A stretch of DNA of 64,000 nt. Origin: Patella vulgata (lineage: Eukaryota; Mollusca; Gastropoda; Patellidae). The translations under genes were made by a program, and so were the position numbers. The stretch is from contig NC_065879.2 in the NCBI RefSeq assembly GCF_932274485.2, positions 40,604,436 to 40,668,435 on the forward strand, written 5' to 3'. This document shows, piece by piece, positions 1-61,359 of the stretch. Within the stretch, counting starts at the first letter, position 1; each line of letters opens with the position of its first letter. The notes under the pieces were generated by a model. The model had not been told where the DNA came from, searched no databases, and was given only the letters and a program-made list of their open reading frames with translations.

Positions 1-490
1 ACAAATAGTGTAACTAAATATATGGTACTAGCAGGATACCCTGCTTCACTCGGGGGTCATAACTCCGAAACCGGAAGTGGTAGACTAACGCCACCTGGCC
101 TATGTTACTCCCCGGTCCGAGCTACACCTAAACCCCAAATTTCAGACTCGGGGCAGACCTAGTGTAGCCGCCAACCCAGAACAGACCGGTTTCGCTCGGG
201 GGTCATAACTCCGAAACCGGAAGTGGTAGACTAACGCCACCAGGCCTATGTTACTCCCCGGTCCGAGCTACCCCTATACCCCAAATTTCAGACTCGGGGC
301 AGATGTAGCTGCCAACCCCGAACAGACAGACTTCGCTCGGGGGTCATAACTCCGAAACTGGAAGTGGTAGACTAACGCCACCTGGCCTATGTTACTCCCC
401 GATTCGAGCTACCCCTAGACCCCAAATTTCAGACTTGGGCCAAACCTAGTGTAGCCGCCAACCCCGAACAGACAGACAGACAGACAAACG
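1..490. repeat. Tandem satellite, about 141-146-bp unit, three copies plus
   Basis: The phrase CGGGGGTCATAACTCCGAAA starts at 51, 197 and 338. Each unit also holds GGAAGTGGTAGACTAACGCC, a C-rich stretch and CAGACTCGGGGCAGA. The array ends in a short (ACAG)n run before 490. It abuts a family-A element and continues past the left edge of the window. Confidence 0.9.
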
Positions 491-517
491 ACAGTCACAA
501 ATATATATATAGATAGA

Positions 518-1298
518 TGTCAAGGTTGTGGACCCTCTAGAGGACACAATTTTGATGAAACTTGAAATATATGTTTATAACCGAAAGATCTTGGTTGCTT
601 TTGATATTCATGCACATCGGATCGTAACTTCCTGAATTACGGCCCTTGATTATACGAAAACTCACGTTTTTAGCTTGTGGTGCCTCTAGAGGTCACAATT
701 TTTATTTGATTTGAAAAAAAAAAAACGTTGAATATATCACTGTTACACCCTAAAGATAGTGAAGTTCAAAAGCTAATGAAGATTGCTTTTGAATTTCGTT
801 AAAATCGAAACCAAAACTGCCGGACAAAATGGCCACCCCTTGTACGCAAATAGTGTAAATACTGTGGACCCTCTAGAGGCCACAATTTTGATCTGATTTT
901 CATGAAACTTTAAATTTAAGTTTATACCTCAAAGATCTTGGTGCCTTCAGATAATTGCGCACATCTGAACATAACTTCCTGGATCAAGGCACCAGATTGT
1001 TAGAAAAATCGCATTTTTAGCTCGTGGACCCGCTAGAAGTCATAATTTGTATTCAATTTAAAAAAAAACGTTTAAATATATCACCGTTACACATCAATGA
1101 AGGTTGAGTTCAAAATGGTCAAAACTGCCTGACAAAACCTGGCTAATTATATATGAAAAATATTTGAATTTTGCAAAATAAAAACATAAGACGGCATACA
1201 ACCGTAGACACAGACTAGTCACTGGTGTAAAAGTATTTAATACCAAGGTTCTTTTTGCCTGTTCTCTATCCATCTCTCGTTGCCTGGCAACCGCTGGT
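518..1298 (+). mobile_element. Family-A element, 3' part (no head)
   Basis: Two or more core units beginning GTGGACCCTCTAGAGG, with the usual phrases AAAGATCTTGGTTGC and AACTTCCTG. It ends in the family-A tail TTGCCTGGCAACCGCTGGTT. The 5' hairpin head is missing, and the copy is fused to the satellite on its left. Confidence 0.8.
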
Positions 1299-51079
<49,781 letters not shown>

Positions 51080-51855
51080 TCAAATTTTTATAACAAGACT
51101 TGTAAAAAAGAAGAAAAAAAAGCAGAAATAATCATGAATTGATCATTAAATTCTTAAAATGAAAATGATGATTGTGTGGCATCCAGGTGACCTATTTCTG
51201 ATATTCACTGACCCAGTTGAATTTTCAGTTAATTTTAAGGCATTGCATGGAATGTAATGGCTCAAACTTGTTTTCTTTAATGGATTTTTTACTTGAGGGA
51301 AATTCAGTGGAAAATGTATCATCCCTCGATGTGTTTATTTTGGTCAATGTGAGGTTAAAGATACCAAGCCGATGTGTAATGCAATGTATTTTAGAAACAA
51401 GAGGGAATCTATGGAGAAATGGTCTTATGAAGAAACCATTGATGATTGTGACTGTAAGGAATTAAGTACATCTATAAGTAAAAGTAGATTTTGTTTTGGA
51501 TCAAAAGTATATGTTAACGATTCTGTGAAGCAGTTTTATAACTGACTAATTCTGAAAATGTCATAGGTAATAACTTACTTCTTATTAACTCTTATTCTTA
51601 TGTAAAACAGAAATTGAAATATAAAGTGTGTGTTCACCAATTATATTGTGTATCCAATGACAAATTTTGCATTAAATATTTTTTGATTGTTGTAATTGGT
51701 TTAAAATTGATTAGAATTTTGATATCCAATTGAGGTCTTTTTTCTAATGTTAACTGACATTGCTGATACACAGTTCTAATCTACTGTTATAATCGGAATC
51801 TTTATTTGAGCATGTTGGGTGGATATTAAATAAAATCAACCATTCTAATATGCGA
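51080..51855 (+). other. Probable WDR5 3' UTR with poly(A) signal at 51829-51834
   Basis: AT-rich, repeat-poor sequence after the stop. AATAAA at 51829-51834 is a possible polyadenylation signal about 750 bp downstream. The exact cleavage site is not determined. Confidence 0.5.
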
Positions 51856-52050
51856 AATCAAAGAGGAGCCCTTTATAAATAGTATGTCTAACTAAAACTT
51901 AAAGGGTGCTTAAATGATTATGTTTAATTAAATGGCTTTAATTTAAAATTATTATAAATTTAAAGCAGATATATACTTTATTTTATATTTCTAAGAATTA
52001 ATGTTTTTAGTGAGTAACCAATAGAATGTTGATTTGATAAGTTTACTTTT

Positions 52051-53386
52051 TATACGCCCACATTGAAATGTGGTCGTATATTGTCGTCGCCCCTGTCCGT
52101 CCGTCTGACGGTCCGGCGTCCACAATTGCTTGTGGACGCTCTAGAGGCTAAAGTTAATATCCAATTGACTTTAAATTTATACACAATGTTTAAGGTCATG
52201 AGACGAAGAAGCCTATTGATTTTCAGCGATTTCCGATAATTACTGCCAGAGTTATGGGCCTTGATCGCTTCAAAAAATCTTGTGGACGCTCTAGAGGTCA
52301 GAGTTAATATCCGATTGACTTTAAATTTATACACGGTGTTTACGGTCATGAGATGAAGAAGCCTATTGATTTTCAGCGATTTCCAATAATTACTTCCAGA
52401 GTTATGGCCCTTGATCGCTTCAAAAAATCTTGTGGCCGCTCTAGAGGTCAGAGTTAATATCCGATTGACTTTAAATTTATACACAGTGTTTAAGGTCATG
52501 AGATGAAGAAGCCTATTGATTTTCAGCGATTTCCGATAATTACTTCCAGAGTTATGGCCCTTGATCACTTCAAAAAATCTTATGGACACTCTAGAGGTCA
52601 AAGTTAATATCCGATTGATTTTAAATTTATACACAGTGTTTAAGGTCATGAGATGAAGAATGCTATTGATTTTCAGCAATTTCCGATAATTACTGCCAGA
52701 GTTATGGCCCTTGATCACTTTGAAAAATCTTGTTTACGCTCTAGAGGCTATTAATATCCGATTGAGTTTAAATTTATACACAGTGTTTAAGGTCATGAGA
52801 CGAAGAAGTTTATTTCATTTTCAGAGATTTTTGATAATTACTGCCAGAGTTATGGCCCTTGATCACTTCAAAAAATCTTGTAAATGCTCTAGAGGCTAAA
52901 GTTAATATCCAGTTGACTTTAAATTGATACAGAGTGTTTGAGGTCATGAGACGAAGAATCATATTGATTTACAACGATTTCTGATAATTACTGCCAAAGT
53001 TATGGCCCTTGATCATTTTTAAAAACCTTGTGACCCTCTAGAAGCTAAAGTTATCATCCGATTGACTTCAGATTCATACACAGAGTGTAAGGTCTTGAGA
53101 CAAACCAGTATGCTGATTTTCAATGAATTCTTAGGACTTGAACAGCTAAATCCATGATGTTAAAAGTTTCCTATACTAAACGTTAGCATGGGGCAAAACT
53201 TTATAAAAACCAAATAAATTCTATTGGTTTTCTGATAATTACTTAATGAGTTGTTACTCTTAATCAGATTTTAATGTATTATAAATGTTTCATTACCGAA
53301 AAAAGTAAAAATATGTGACAACTCTTGTTGACTGCCCGGACGAGTTAGCTGCTGTGGGCGTATGTTTCGTTGCCTGGCAACCTATC
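52051..53386 (+). mobile_element. Family-A relative with 150-bp tandem core (A9)
   Basis: Head TATACGCCCACATTGAAATG, run CCGTCCGTCTGACGGTCCGG. Units with AGTTATGGCCC start at 52250, 52400, 52550, 52700, 52848 and 52998, a 150-bp period. The tail GTGGGCGTATGTTTCGTTG and CCTGGCAACCTATC is shared with the 5709-8016 copy. The 222-aa minus-strand ORF exists because 150 is a multiple of three. Confidence 0.92.
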
Positions 53387-53443
53387 TTCCTTCAATTTAA
53401 AAACAAACAATTGTCAATTTTTACACTTTAAAAGGAACACTTA

Positions 53444-53615
53444 AAGATGCATTATGTAAGATAATTAAATTTTTAAATAATAATCGTGTTTAAATCCGAT
53501 GAAAATCAAAAGCATTCGATGTTCTCGAGTGTTGTCTAATGAATGCTTTATATAACATTTGAGGCCAAATGAAATATCTGCATTAGGCAGATTTAGTTCT
53601 TACATAATACATCTT
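53444..53615. mobile_element. Short AAGATGCATT MITE
   Basis: AAGATGCATTATGTAAGA at the left, TTCTTACATAATACATCTT at the right, TA on both sides. At 172 bp it is an internally deleted relative of the 361-bp copy. Confidence 0.82.
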
Positions 53616-53617
53616 TA

Positions 53618-54720
53618 AATGATCCTATCACAGTAATATTTTAAAGTAGCTAAGTCTCTAACTCAATATCATCCAAAGTCTTCGATATTGAAAAAACGAA
53701 TTATTTGTCAATTTAAATCAACATTGATGTTGTAATCTTACGGGGAAAAGATGAGCTTCTGATATCCAATATTTAAGACAAAATAAACATTTTACCATTG
53801 GTACACGAATCATGTACCATAGTGCATTTCAGCACCATTTGTAACAAGGGGCCTGAAGAACGAATCTAGACATTATTCCACATGTCATGTCAAACGGTGA
53901 CATCATATTCTTATCTGGAGAGAATGCATCATAAATAATATTGATGTAGACTGGAATAACCAGACGCTAAAGATTGCCATTCAATTGAGACTTCTGGCTT
54001 ATTTCGCCGGACATAATTGATTTGAGATTAGAGTAAAAACGGAAATGATGGAATGTAAATCAGTTTATATACATTCATATTACATTATTATATGCATTGC
54101 GATACATTGGTGTCAATTTCTAGGTCCTAAATATTAGCGATTTAGCTCCTTTAATGAGTTTACAAATATTGGATTCTGACAGGTTATTTGTAATTTGTAT
54201 AAATTATGCCTGATCAGTTCAGTAGATAACCTTTACATCATTTCTAAGAATAGACTACTGTACTCAAATTGTGAGCAAAATGAGTGTCACTAGTATTGGG
54301 TATAGTAAGAGCCATGTCAACTGCAGATATAGGAAATGTCTTTTTTATTGTTTGATAATTTATGCCAGAGCCATAAAATTATAACACAAACATTTGTTAC
54401 TGAATACTTATATCACTATATATTATACATGTTTCATATCAGCATGGATCATTGTACATACCTCATCTAAAATAAATAAAAAAATCTTTATACAAACAGA
54501 AACTGGGTTTTTTTATGTGCAGTATTGGTGAATGTTTAGTAAAGCCTATGTATGATGAATGTCAATTCTATTAATATTAAATGGCCACATAGCTAGCAAC
54601 ACAGTGTCTAGTATTTAAGTTGTGGGGGACAGACAATGAAGTCATGCCAATGTATACTGCATATACAAGATCGTTTGGTATTTATAACTCATTTGCTGCA
54701 AAGGGAAAATTCTCTCCGGC
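53618..54720. other. No gene or repeat recognised
   Basis: AT-rich spacer between repeats downstream of WDR5. No ORF with recognisable domains and no clear splice-supported exon seen. Confidence 0.5.
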
Positions 54721-54730
54721 ACTCTTGTTG

Positions 54731-55230
54731 CAAGTGGGATCACGTGGGTAAGATGCTGGCTCGCTAGCCTGGAGGTCGGGTGTTCGATCCCTGCATTGGC
54801 CGAGAAAGTTCATCCAGATTTTCCGGCGTGGTTTCCCCTTGTCAGTGATGCAGGACGGAGGGTCTGACAAGCACAGCTGTCTAGTCGTTCAGATGGGATG
54901 AAAAACCGTGGTCCCGTGTACATATTGATGTGCACGTAAAAGATCCCTCGGCAGTTGGAATTCCGGTGTGGTTTCCCCTTGTCAGTGATGCAGGACGGAG
55001 GGCCTGACAAGCACAGCTGTCTAGTCATTCAGATGGGATGAAAAACCGTGATCCTGTGTACATATTGGTGTGCACGTAAAAGATCCCTCGGCAGTTGGAA
55101 TTCAATATAAGAGTAGGCTGTAGCGCCGCTGCCCGGGCAAAAATGTCCCTCAGCACACTGTATGGCATACTTCATTAGCCCAGTTTAGGAGCAGAACAGT
55201 AGGACGTTAAACTCCATTTCATTTTCATTT
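54731..55230 (+). mobile_element. SINE, type 2, with an internal 130-bp tandem duplication
   Basis: Head GGGATCACGTGGGTAAGATG with a B box. The body segment beginning TTCCGG(C/T)GTGGTTTCC appears at 54831 and again at 54961. Tail GGACGTTAAACTCCATTTC. Target duplication CTCTTGTTG at 54722-54730 and 55231-55239 encloses both body copies. Confidence 0.9.
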
Positions 55231-55244
55231 CTCTTGTTGAAATG

Positions 55245-55690
55245 TTGATTCCCGTTGACATAGATTTTGCCATTGCAGATCGTGGAAGACTTGATGTTCA
55301 GTGTTGTTACATAAATGATTGGTTGGTAATGATCAGGGGAATAGGATGGCTGTACAAGCACTGCCATATTGTTTTGTTTTCAGATATCCACTGAGGCACA
55401 TGCTGTGATCATTGTGATGCTAAAATGTCCTGTAGTACTGGGCGTTCATTCTGCCTCTACAGACATAAGGCTGTGTCCTGTAATGGTAGCTAAAGGCTCC
55501 CAAAATGGTTGCACTTCCTCCACCCCATTGATCTGTTTGCACAATGCAGTCATTGTTTTGTGTGAAATCTTGATTTATTAGAGAGGAGTACACCATGCCA
55601 TTGTGGTAACTACCACTGTCGGTGATGTGTTGGTCTGTCTAAACGGTGAACTCAATGGCGTTAAGTATGAATGGATTCAACATTATTGTT
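55245..55690 (-). pseudogene. Decayed Tc1-like transposase fragment
   Basis: On the minus strand, pieces read GGGSATILGAFSY, then CRGRMNAQYYR, then VLVQPSYSPDHYQPI. They resemble the Tc1 boxes GGGSVMVWGG, RGNLNAQRYRD and LPWPSRSPDLNPIE. Stops and frame changes interrupt it. It is clearly older than the other Tc1 copies. Terminal repeats were not identified. Confidence 0.6.
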
Positions 55691-56243
55691 GTTCTTACAT
55701 TCAGAATTGCAATAAGTAAAGTATTTTAAATCATCCATTTATAAAAGTGATGTGTTTTCATTGTGTCTTAGTATTTTTGACCTGGATTATACAGCTATTC
55801 ACGTGTCTGGATAACCAAGGCTTTTCAAGAGACTGGACTTTTCTGTATTACAAGTTTTGATTGGCAGGTTGATCTGAAGGCAACAAACAAACAATGCAAC
55901 AAAATGTTTGTATACAGGCCCGTAGCTAGCGGAGGGCAGCCCAACCAATGTCACTTGGCTTTATGGGCACGTTGCCCCCCCCCCCCTTATTAATTAGCCT
56001 GAGACTAATACAAATCATCTAAGTTTTAAATTCATTTTGGAATGAAGATTTACCATACCAAGTCTGTCCAGTTGAACTTGAATCTGTGATACAGCTCTGT
56101 TATCTCACACTGCATTCAGAGTTCAGAGACATTCATAATTGTAACTTTAACTATCAACCAGAATGTTGTGATTTACAACATGCACCAAATTTATGCATGA
56201 CATACAAATATTTCTTGATATCAAATAAGTCAACACATCTATA

Positions 56244-57596
56244 CTCAGCCAAATTAAAAACTTGACAATGATGAATTTCAACAAATTTTTTCTGGTAAGT
56301 CAAATAAATTTTAAAGTGTTTCTAACGATAGTAAGTAGTAAGAAGCCTTTAATTTCATAAAATTGTAAAGTCACGTGGATCACGTGACTTTTGAGCATAT
56401 AAAGATGAAAAACAGTGCAAACACAAACTCGTGAGGTCAATCAATGCAAGTTTGCTTAAACTGAACACGCACATGTAACTTGAACTGGAAAAATAAATTA
56501 AAATTGTTATTTTCATCTTTGTTAGAAAATGCTGCGCCTTTCAAATGTAGAACGTCTACGTGCTATAGGTAGGCTCTATGCTGGTCAGTCTGTGGTCACT
56601 GTTGCAAGAGCCTTTAATTGTTCACGCCAGACAATAATTAATCTTAGAATGAGAGTGCTTCAAACTGGAACTATTGCCGACCACCCAAGGGGCGGGAGCG
56701 CCACGTGTGACGTCACTCCAGGAAGATCAAGCAATACGATTACGTCATCTTAGAAACAGATTTGTCACTGCAACCTCCACAAGTAGAGAGATGTTTGGTG
56801 GAAGGGTAACTGCACAAACTGGTCGAAATCGCTCGCAGGCTGCTGGTCTTCGAGCTCGGAGGCCCTATAATGGACCAATATTGACACCTCTTCATCGCCG
56901 TAACCGACTTGTGTGGGCCACAAGACACATAACATTTACTCAAAGACAGTGGAATTCGGTTGTCTTTAGTGACGAATCTCGATTCACTTTGAGATTTGCC
57001 GATGGCAGGGTCCGAGTGTACCGCAGACGAGGTGAACGTTACGCTCAAGTATGCGTCAGAGAAGTTGACTGATTTGGTGGCGGCAGCGTCATGGTTTGGG
57101 GTTCTTTTTGTGCACATGGACATTCTCTTCTTGTTGTTGTCCAAGGGAACTCAAATGTTGTCCAGTACAGGGATCAGATTTTGCAACCTGTTCTTCTTCC
57201 GATTATGCAGAGACATGGGCCTGGACTAACGTTTCAACAAGACAATGCTCGACCCCATACAGCAATTGCTACCCAGAATTTTTTAAGAAATGCTGGTGTC
57301 CAAGTCCTGGATTGGCCGTCGCTTAGCCCTGACCTTAATCCTATTGAACACATCTGGGCCACAACCGTTACTAAACACTTTATTCCGATTGTTCTCCAAG
57401 TCTGTTAATTTCATTTTGGGGGGTACTGTGACATCACGAACGTTATCAATGTCAAGGACTTTCGGCGAGACGTATTCTTGCTTTGTGTTGATGTCAAGGT
57501 CGTCTGTGCACAACATAACACTAAAATAGTTGCCTTAAACCAAATATTAAAAATCTAGTCCCAAAAATCCTGAGTGTCAAGTTTTTAATTTGGCTG
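56244..57596 (+). mobile_element. Tc1-like DNA transposon, second lineage, decayed
   Basis: Termini CTCAGCCAAATTAAAAACTT and, inverted, CAGCCAAATTAAAAACTTG, flanked by TA (56242-56243 and 57597-57598). It holds a broken transposase at 56529-57408. It is unrelated in terminal sequence to the 22201/40102 pair. After 57408 the 3' part does not look like transposase. Confidence 0.9.
56529..57408 (+). pseudogene. Tc1-family transposase pseudogene (DD34E), second lineage
   Basis: Starts MLRLSNVERLRAIGRLYAG with helix-turn-helix words (VARAFNCSRQTIINLR). It shifts frame near 56690 (the GAPRVTSLQEDQ part is in the next frame) and has an in-frame TGA at 57070-57072, just before FGGGSVMVWGS. Catalytic positions remain: VVFSDESRF, FQQDNARPHT, DLNPIEHIW, with 34 residues between the last D and E. 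The C-terminal tail after EHIW is lost, so the product would be inactive. Confidence 0.93.
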
Positions 57597-57754
57597 TATA
57601 TTATATATAAAGTAAATAATCAGCAAATTGTCTTTATCCACGAGTGAGGTTGCATTTGGTATGATGAGTTTGAGGTTTTATTTATAATCTACAATTAAAA
57701 CATGGAGTGTTTATTTCATAGCTGTGCAGTACATCACTGGATAATAACGTAACA

Positions 57755-58003
57755 GAAATGAAATGAAATGGGGTTTAATGTTCTGCTCCAAACTGGGCTA
57801 ATGAAGACGGGCATACACCATACAGTGTGCTATGCGGGAAATTTTGCCCAGACAGCGGCACTACAGGCTACTCTGATATCGAATTCCAACTGTCAAAGGA
57901 TCTTTTACGTGCACAGGACCTTGTTTTGTTGTCCCATTCGAATGACTAGACAGTTGTCCTTGTCAGGCCCTCCATCTTGCATCACTGACAAGGGGAAACC
58001 ACT
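57755..58003 (-). mobile_element. 5'-truncated SINE, type 2, minus strand
   Basis: Minus strand: body from GTGGTTTCCCCTTGTCAGTG to tail TTAAACCCCATTTCATTTC. The tRNA-like head is missing. Flanks ATAACGTAACA and ATATAGCAACA are only a weak candidate duplication. Confidence 0.82.
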
Positions 58004-58009
58004 CCGAAT

Positions 58010-58500
58010 AATATAGCAACATGAAGATGTATTGATAATGTGTCACGAATGAATGAACCCAATTCCCAGCTGACATTTTAAATTTAAAAAGTTTTATTAG
58101 TTTAATCTCATGCTTTGGAATAAAAATAATAGACTAATTTGGGTACCTTTGTTTCTACCATAAGTGGTAAGTTAGATAAATCTGTTTAATAGCTTTTCTT
58201 TTCTGAAAACCCCACCACAAAAACACCACAACATTTTTTATACTGCAATGTATTTTCTTTTCGAAAAAACAACCTATGCACCTTTATATTTAATACTTTA
58301 ATCTTGAAAGTATCAGTGTACAATTCCTTTAATTATAATTAACCAAGGCATAGATTAATTAATTGCAGCGTTTGTCAATCAGTCGTTAATTTGATCAGCG
58401 TTGGATTACGCCTGGTTTGATCGGATTAAATCAAGTTTGGGATTAAATCATTAATGACATGATGGCCAATCGTGTTTGTTACACCACGCCTAGTTATATT
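58010..58500. other. No gene or repeat recognised
   Basis: AT-rich sequence between the SINE and the putative 5' region of the signal-peptide exon. The only notable feature is repeated GATTAAATCA/GGATTAC-like words near 58400-58450. Confidence 0.45.
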
Positions 58501-58933
58501 ATTGTTATAGACTTTCCCAGTCAGACGACATACATATACCGTTAACTCGTATACGCGACATGCCTATTCTTGCTGCTGCGTGTTGGCTGTGTATTACGCG
58601 CTTCTTGAAGCGATTTACCTTCTAAAAATAGAACAGTTTAGGTGAAAAGTTCTGGGAACATACTATTTGTCGTCAATGTTGAACAGTTGGCATTCAAAAA
58701 GTGCAGTTATTTTCGACGTTTATATAAGTTTTGCTATCATTGTTCGTTAAGCTTTGTAGTATTGCGTCGTGTGGAAGAGTTGTTGTTCTTGGATTCCTTA
58801 TTCATTAATCAGTTCAGTGGCACCAATCTGTTAGTACGAACACAACGGTAAATATTCAATGAGATTTTCTGTAAAATTAACAAATTAATGATTATCACGA
58901 ATAGATAGAAATGTTAGAACGGGTTTTCACACA

Positions 58934-59028
58934 GACGCGAGGATAAATATTGAACAGATAAAGAATGAGGTTGTTATTTGGACCAGGGATTATCTTGATA
59001 ACGATTTTAGTTCATTCAACACAAGCAG
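58934..59028 (+). CDS. Candidate first coding exon with signal peptide
   Basis: ATG at 58965 opens MRLLFGPG, hydrophobic IILITILV, then HSTQA, ending in one base before donor GTGAGG at 59029. This is a textbook secretory signal peptide with a phase-1 intron, the usual arrangement for secreted and surface proteins. An acceptor-like CACACAG precedes 58934, and a donor-like GTAAAT follows a possible 5' UTR exon ending at 58849, in a stretch free of repeats. No downstream exon was found in the remaining 5 kb. Gene identity unknown; it could still be a chance ORF. Confidence 0.4.
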
Positions 59029-59992
59029 GTGAGGTTACTATTTGATTGAATTGGGATATGTGTATATTGGATAGTAAGCATTGGACATTGATAATCGTGT
59101 TTTTTTAACCGTGGTATATTTTCAGTGAGTTATAGCAATCTTTGCACTTCCTTCTAGTTATATTATGACATGTTTCTATGGACGCACTAGCTATAGCAAT
59201 ATCGATTTCATTTGCGTTGATATTATATACATGTACATGATGTAATGCATGGCCTATTCTCGGAGAAAATGACAGAAAAGGAAAGGTATATCTCTTGTTA
59301 ATTATACTGAAGTCCTTGATCAATAATTTCTGCAAATAAAATAATTACTGTTAGTGATTGATATATTTGGCCTACTTGTTGTATTTCATATCTGATTTAA
59401 GTATTCATTTCTTTACCTGGAATCTGTCAGAAAGTGTTACAATATTTTATTAAGCTATCTTAATACTCCTCAAATGATAAGTGGTATCAGGCATTATAAA
59501 AACTCTACCCTTAAGTATTACTCCCATTTCTACTTCAATAATAAACTAAAAAATGCACAATAAAGGGGATTTGTTTTCCTGAGACTGTGTCTATAAATGA
59601 AACGATTATACATTATAATTCAGATGCTTTTTTCAACATTTGATATATATCTTAATCATTATATAATTCTTTTAGTCAACACAATACCATTTATTAACAT
59701 TTATGGTTGTATGGAATATATTTGTATAATATGAGATTTATCTGTTAGATATTATGTTAATGATAGCTATTGTTGTGCTTGGGATTTTATAACCGTTACA
59801 ATTAAATATGGTCATTGACTTGCAGAATGCTCTATGAATTACTTTACAAAAGAACCTACTTGGTATATATAATCACACATAACAGACAACAGAAAAAATG
59901 TAAGCTTATGTAGGGTTAATTGTTATTCATATGTGCTATACATGACCATACTGAAATGAAAACTGTAAGAACGCAGCACTGTGGAGCAGGTA
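59029..59992. other. No feature recognised; possible first intron
   Basis: AT-rich sequence after the candidate donor at 59029. No repeat family of the window and no further exon recognised. Confidence 0.4.
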
Positions 59993-61253
59993 GACTAATC
60001 ACCGAAATTCACTTATAAACACCGTAATTCACTTATAAACACCAGAATTCAACGGAATTCACTTTTTAAAAAAAACAGAATTCGCATGCAAGGCCTTCCT
60101 ATTTACATATATTTTGTATTAATATTAATATTTATTAATAATGAATTACTTAAAAACACCAAAAATCACCAGAATTCACTTTGAAAGCATATAAATACCG
60201 GAATTCACTTTCAAAATATCGGAATTCGCACTTAAAGACCTTCCAATTTACTAATATTTTGCATTAATAATAAATTACTTTTAAACACCGGAATTCACTT
60301 TGAGAATGGACCCCAATAAAGGACCTACTAGAGTATTTGATCATTCTATGAGTAGCCATGATTATTGATAAGGTATTAAAGACAACGATTATAGAAATAA
60401 TTGCAAGTGACATTCGAGAAATGTTTGGTTTGACATTTTACATGGAATACTGCTGTGTTCTAATCATATATATTGTCTTTACCGAGTTGACCATCTAGAA
60501 ATATCATTTTAACTGCTTCACTAGATGTATTAATGATCAAGTTCTTGACTTGTTTTTATGGGATTTTTTTTATTTCTTTTAACTACTTACAACAGATACA
60601 TTCTAGTATCAATATTAATGCAAAATATAAATAAATACAATTGTCTTGGGGACGAATTCCGCTTTTCTCAAAGTGAATTCCGGTGTTTTAAAGTAATTTA
60701 TTAATTCAAACTATTATTAAATAGGAAGGTCTTAAGTGCGAATTCTGATATTTTGAAAGTGAATTCCGGTGTTTATATGATTTTAATGTAAATTCCGGTG
60801 ATTTTTTGTGCTTTAAAGTAATTTATTATTAATGTCAAATATTAGGAAATAGGAAGGTCTTAAGTGCGAATTCCAATATTTTGAAAGTGAATTTCGGTGT
60901 TGATATGTTTTCAAAGTGATTTTAGGTGTTTTAAAGTAATTAATATTAATGCAAAATATTAGTGATTAGGATATTCAGTGCTTTATAAATAGATTATTAT
61001 TATTATTATTAAGGTCTTAAGTGCGAATTCCGATAGTTTAAAAGTGAATTCCAGTGTTTATATGTTTTCAAAGTGAAATTTGGGGATTTTCGGTGTTTTT
61101 TAAGTTACCGGTATTCAATATTAATACAATGCAAAATATAAGTAAATAGGAAGATCTTGCAGGTGAATTCTGATATCTTCAAAGTGATTTCCGGTGAATT
61201 CTGGTGTTTGTAAGTGAATTCCAGTGTTTATATGTGAATTCTGGTGATTAGTC
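59993..61253. mobile_element. TA-flanked foldback element with GAATTC-rich arms
   Basis: Ends GACTAATCACC and, inverted, GACTAATCACC, bordered by TA (59991-59992, 61254-61255). The left arm (to about 60308) repeats ACACCGGAATTCACTTT-like words; the right arm (from about 60655) repeats the inverse, AAAGTGAATTCCGGTGTTT. The right arm is longer, from local duplication. About 340 bp of unrelated loop separate the arms. Non-coding. Confidence 0.82.
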
Positions 61254-61359
61254 TATCCGAAACCCAGTATTGAGGCCTATGTCTGCAAATTCTGGACAAT
61301 TGATTTGTTTGTCCTTGAATCTTTGGCGCTATTGCACTTTCGTACCTCTACCAGTTTGG

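Noticed and set aside
52050-52718. 222-aa minus-strand ORF with a repeated IKGHNSGSNY motif
   Set aside because: It runs through the 150-bp tandem units; a period divisible by three keeps one frame open by chance. It lies wholly inside a non-coding mobile element.
58642-58851. 69-aa ORF just upstream of the signal-peptide exon
   Set aside because: It appears to start at a GTG rather than an ATG and overlaps the proposed 5' UTR; no family resemblance.
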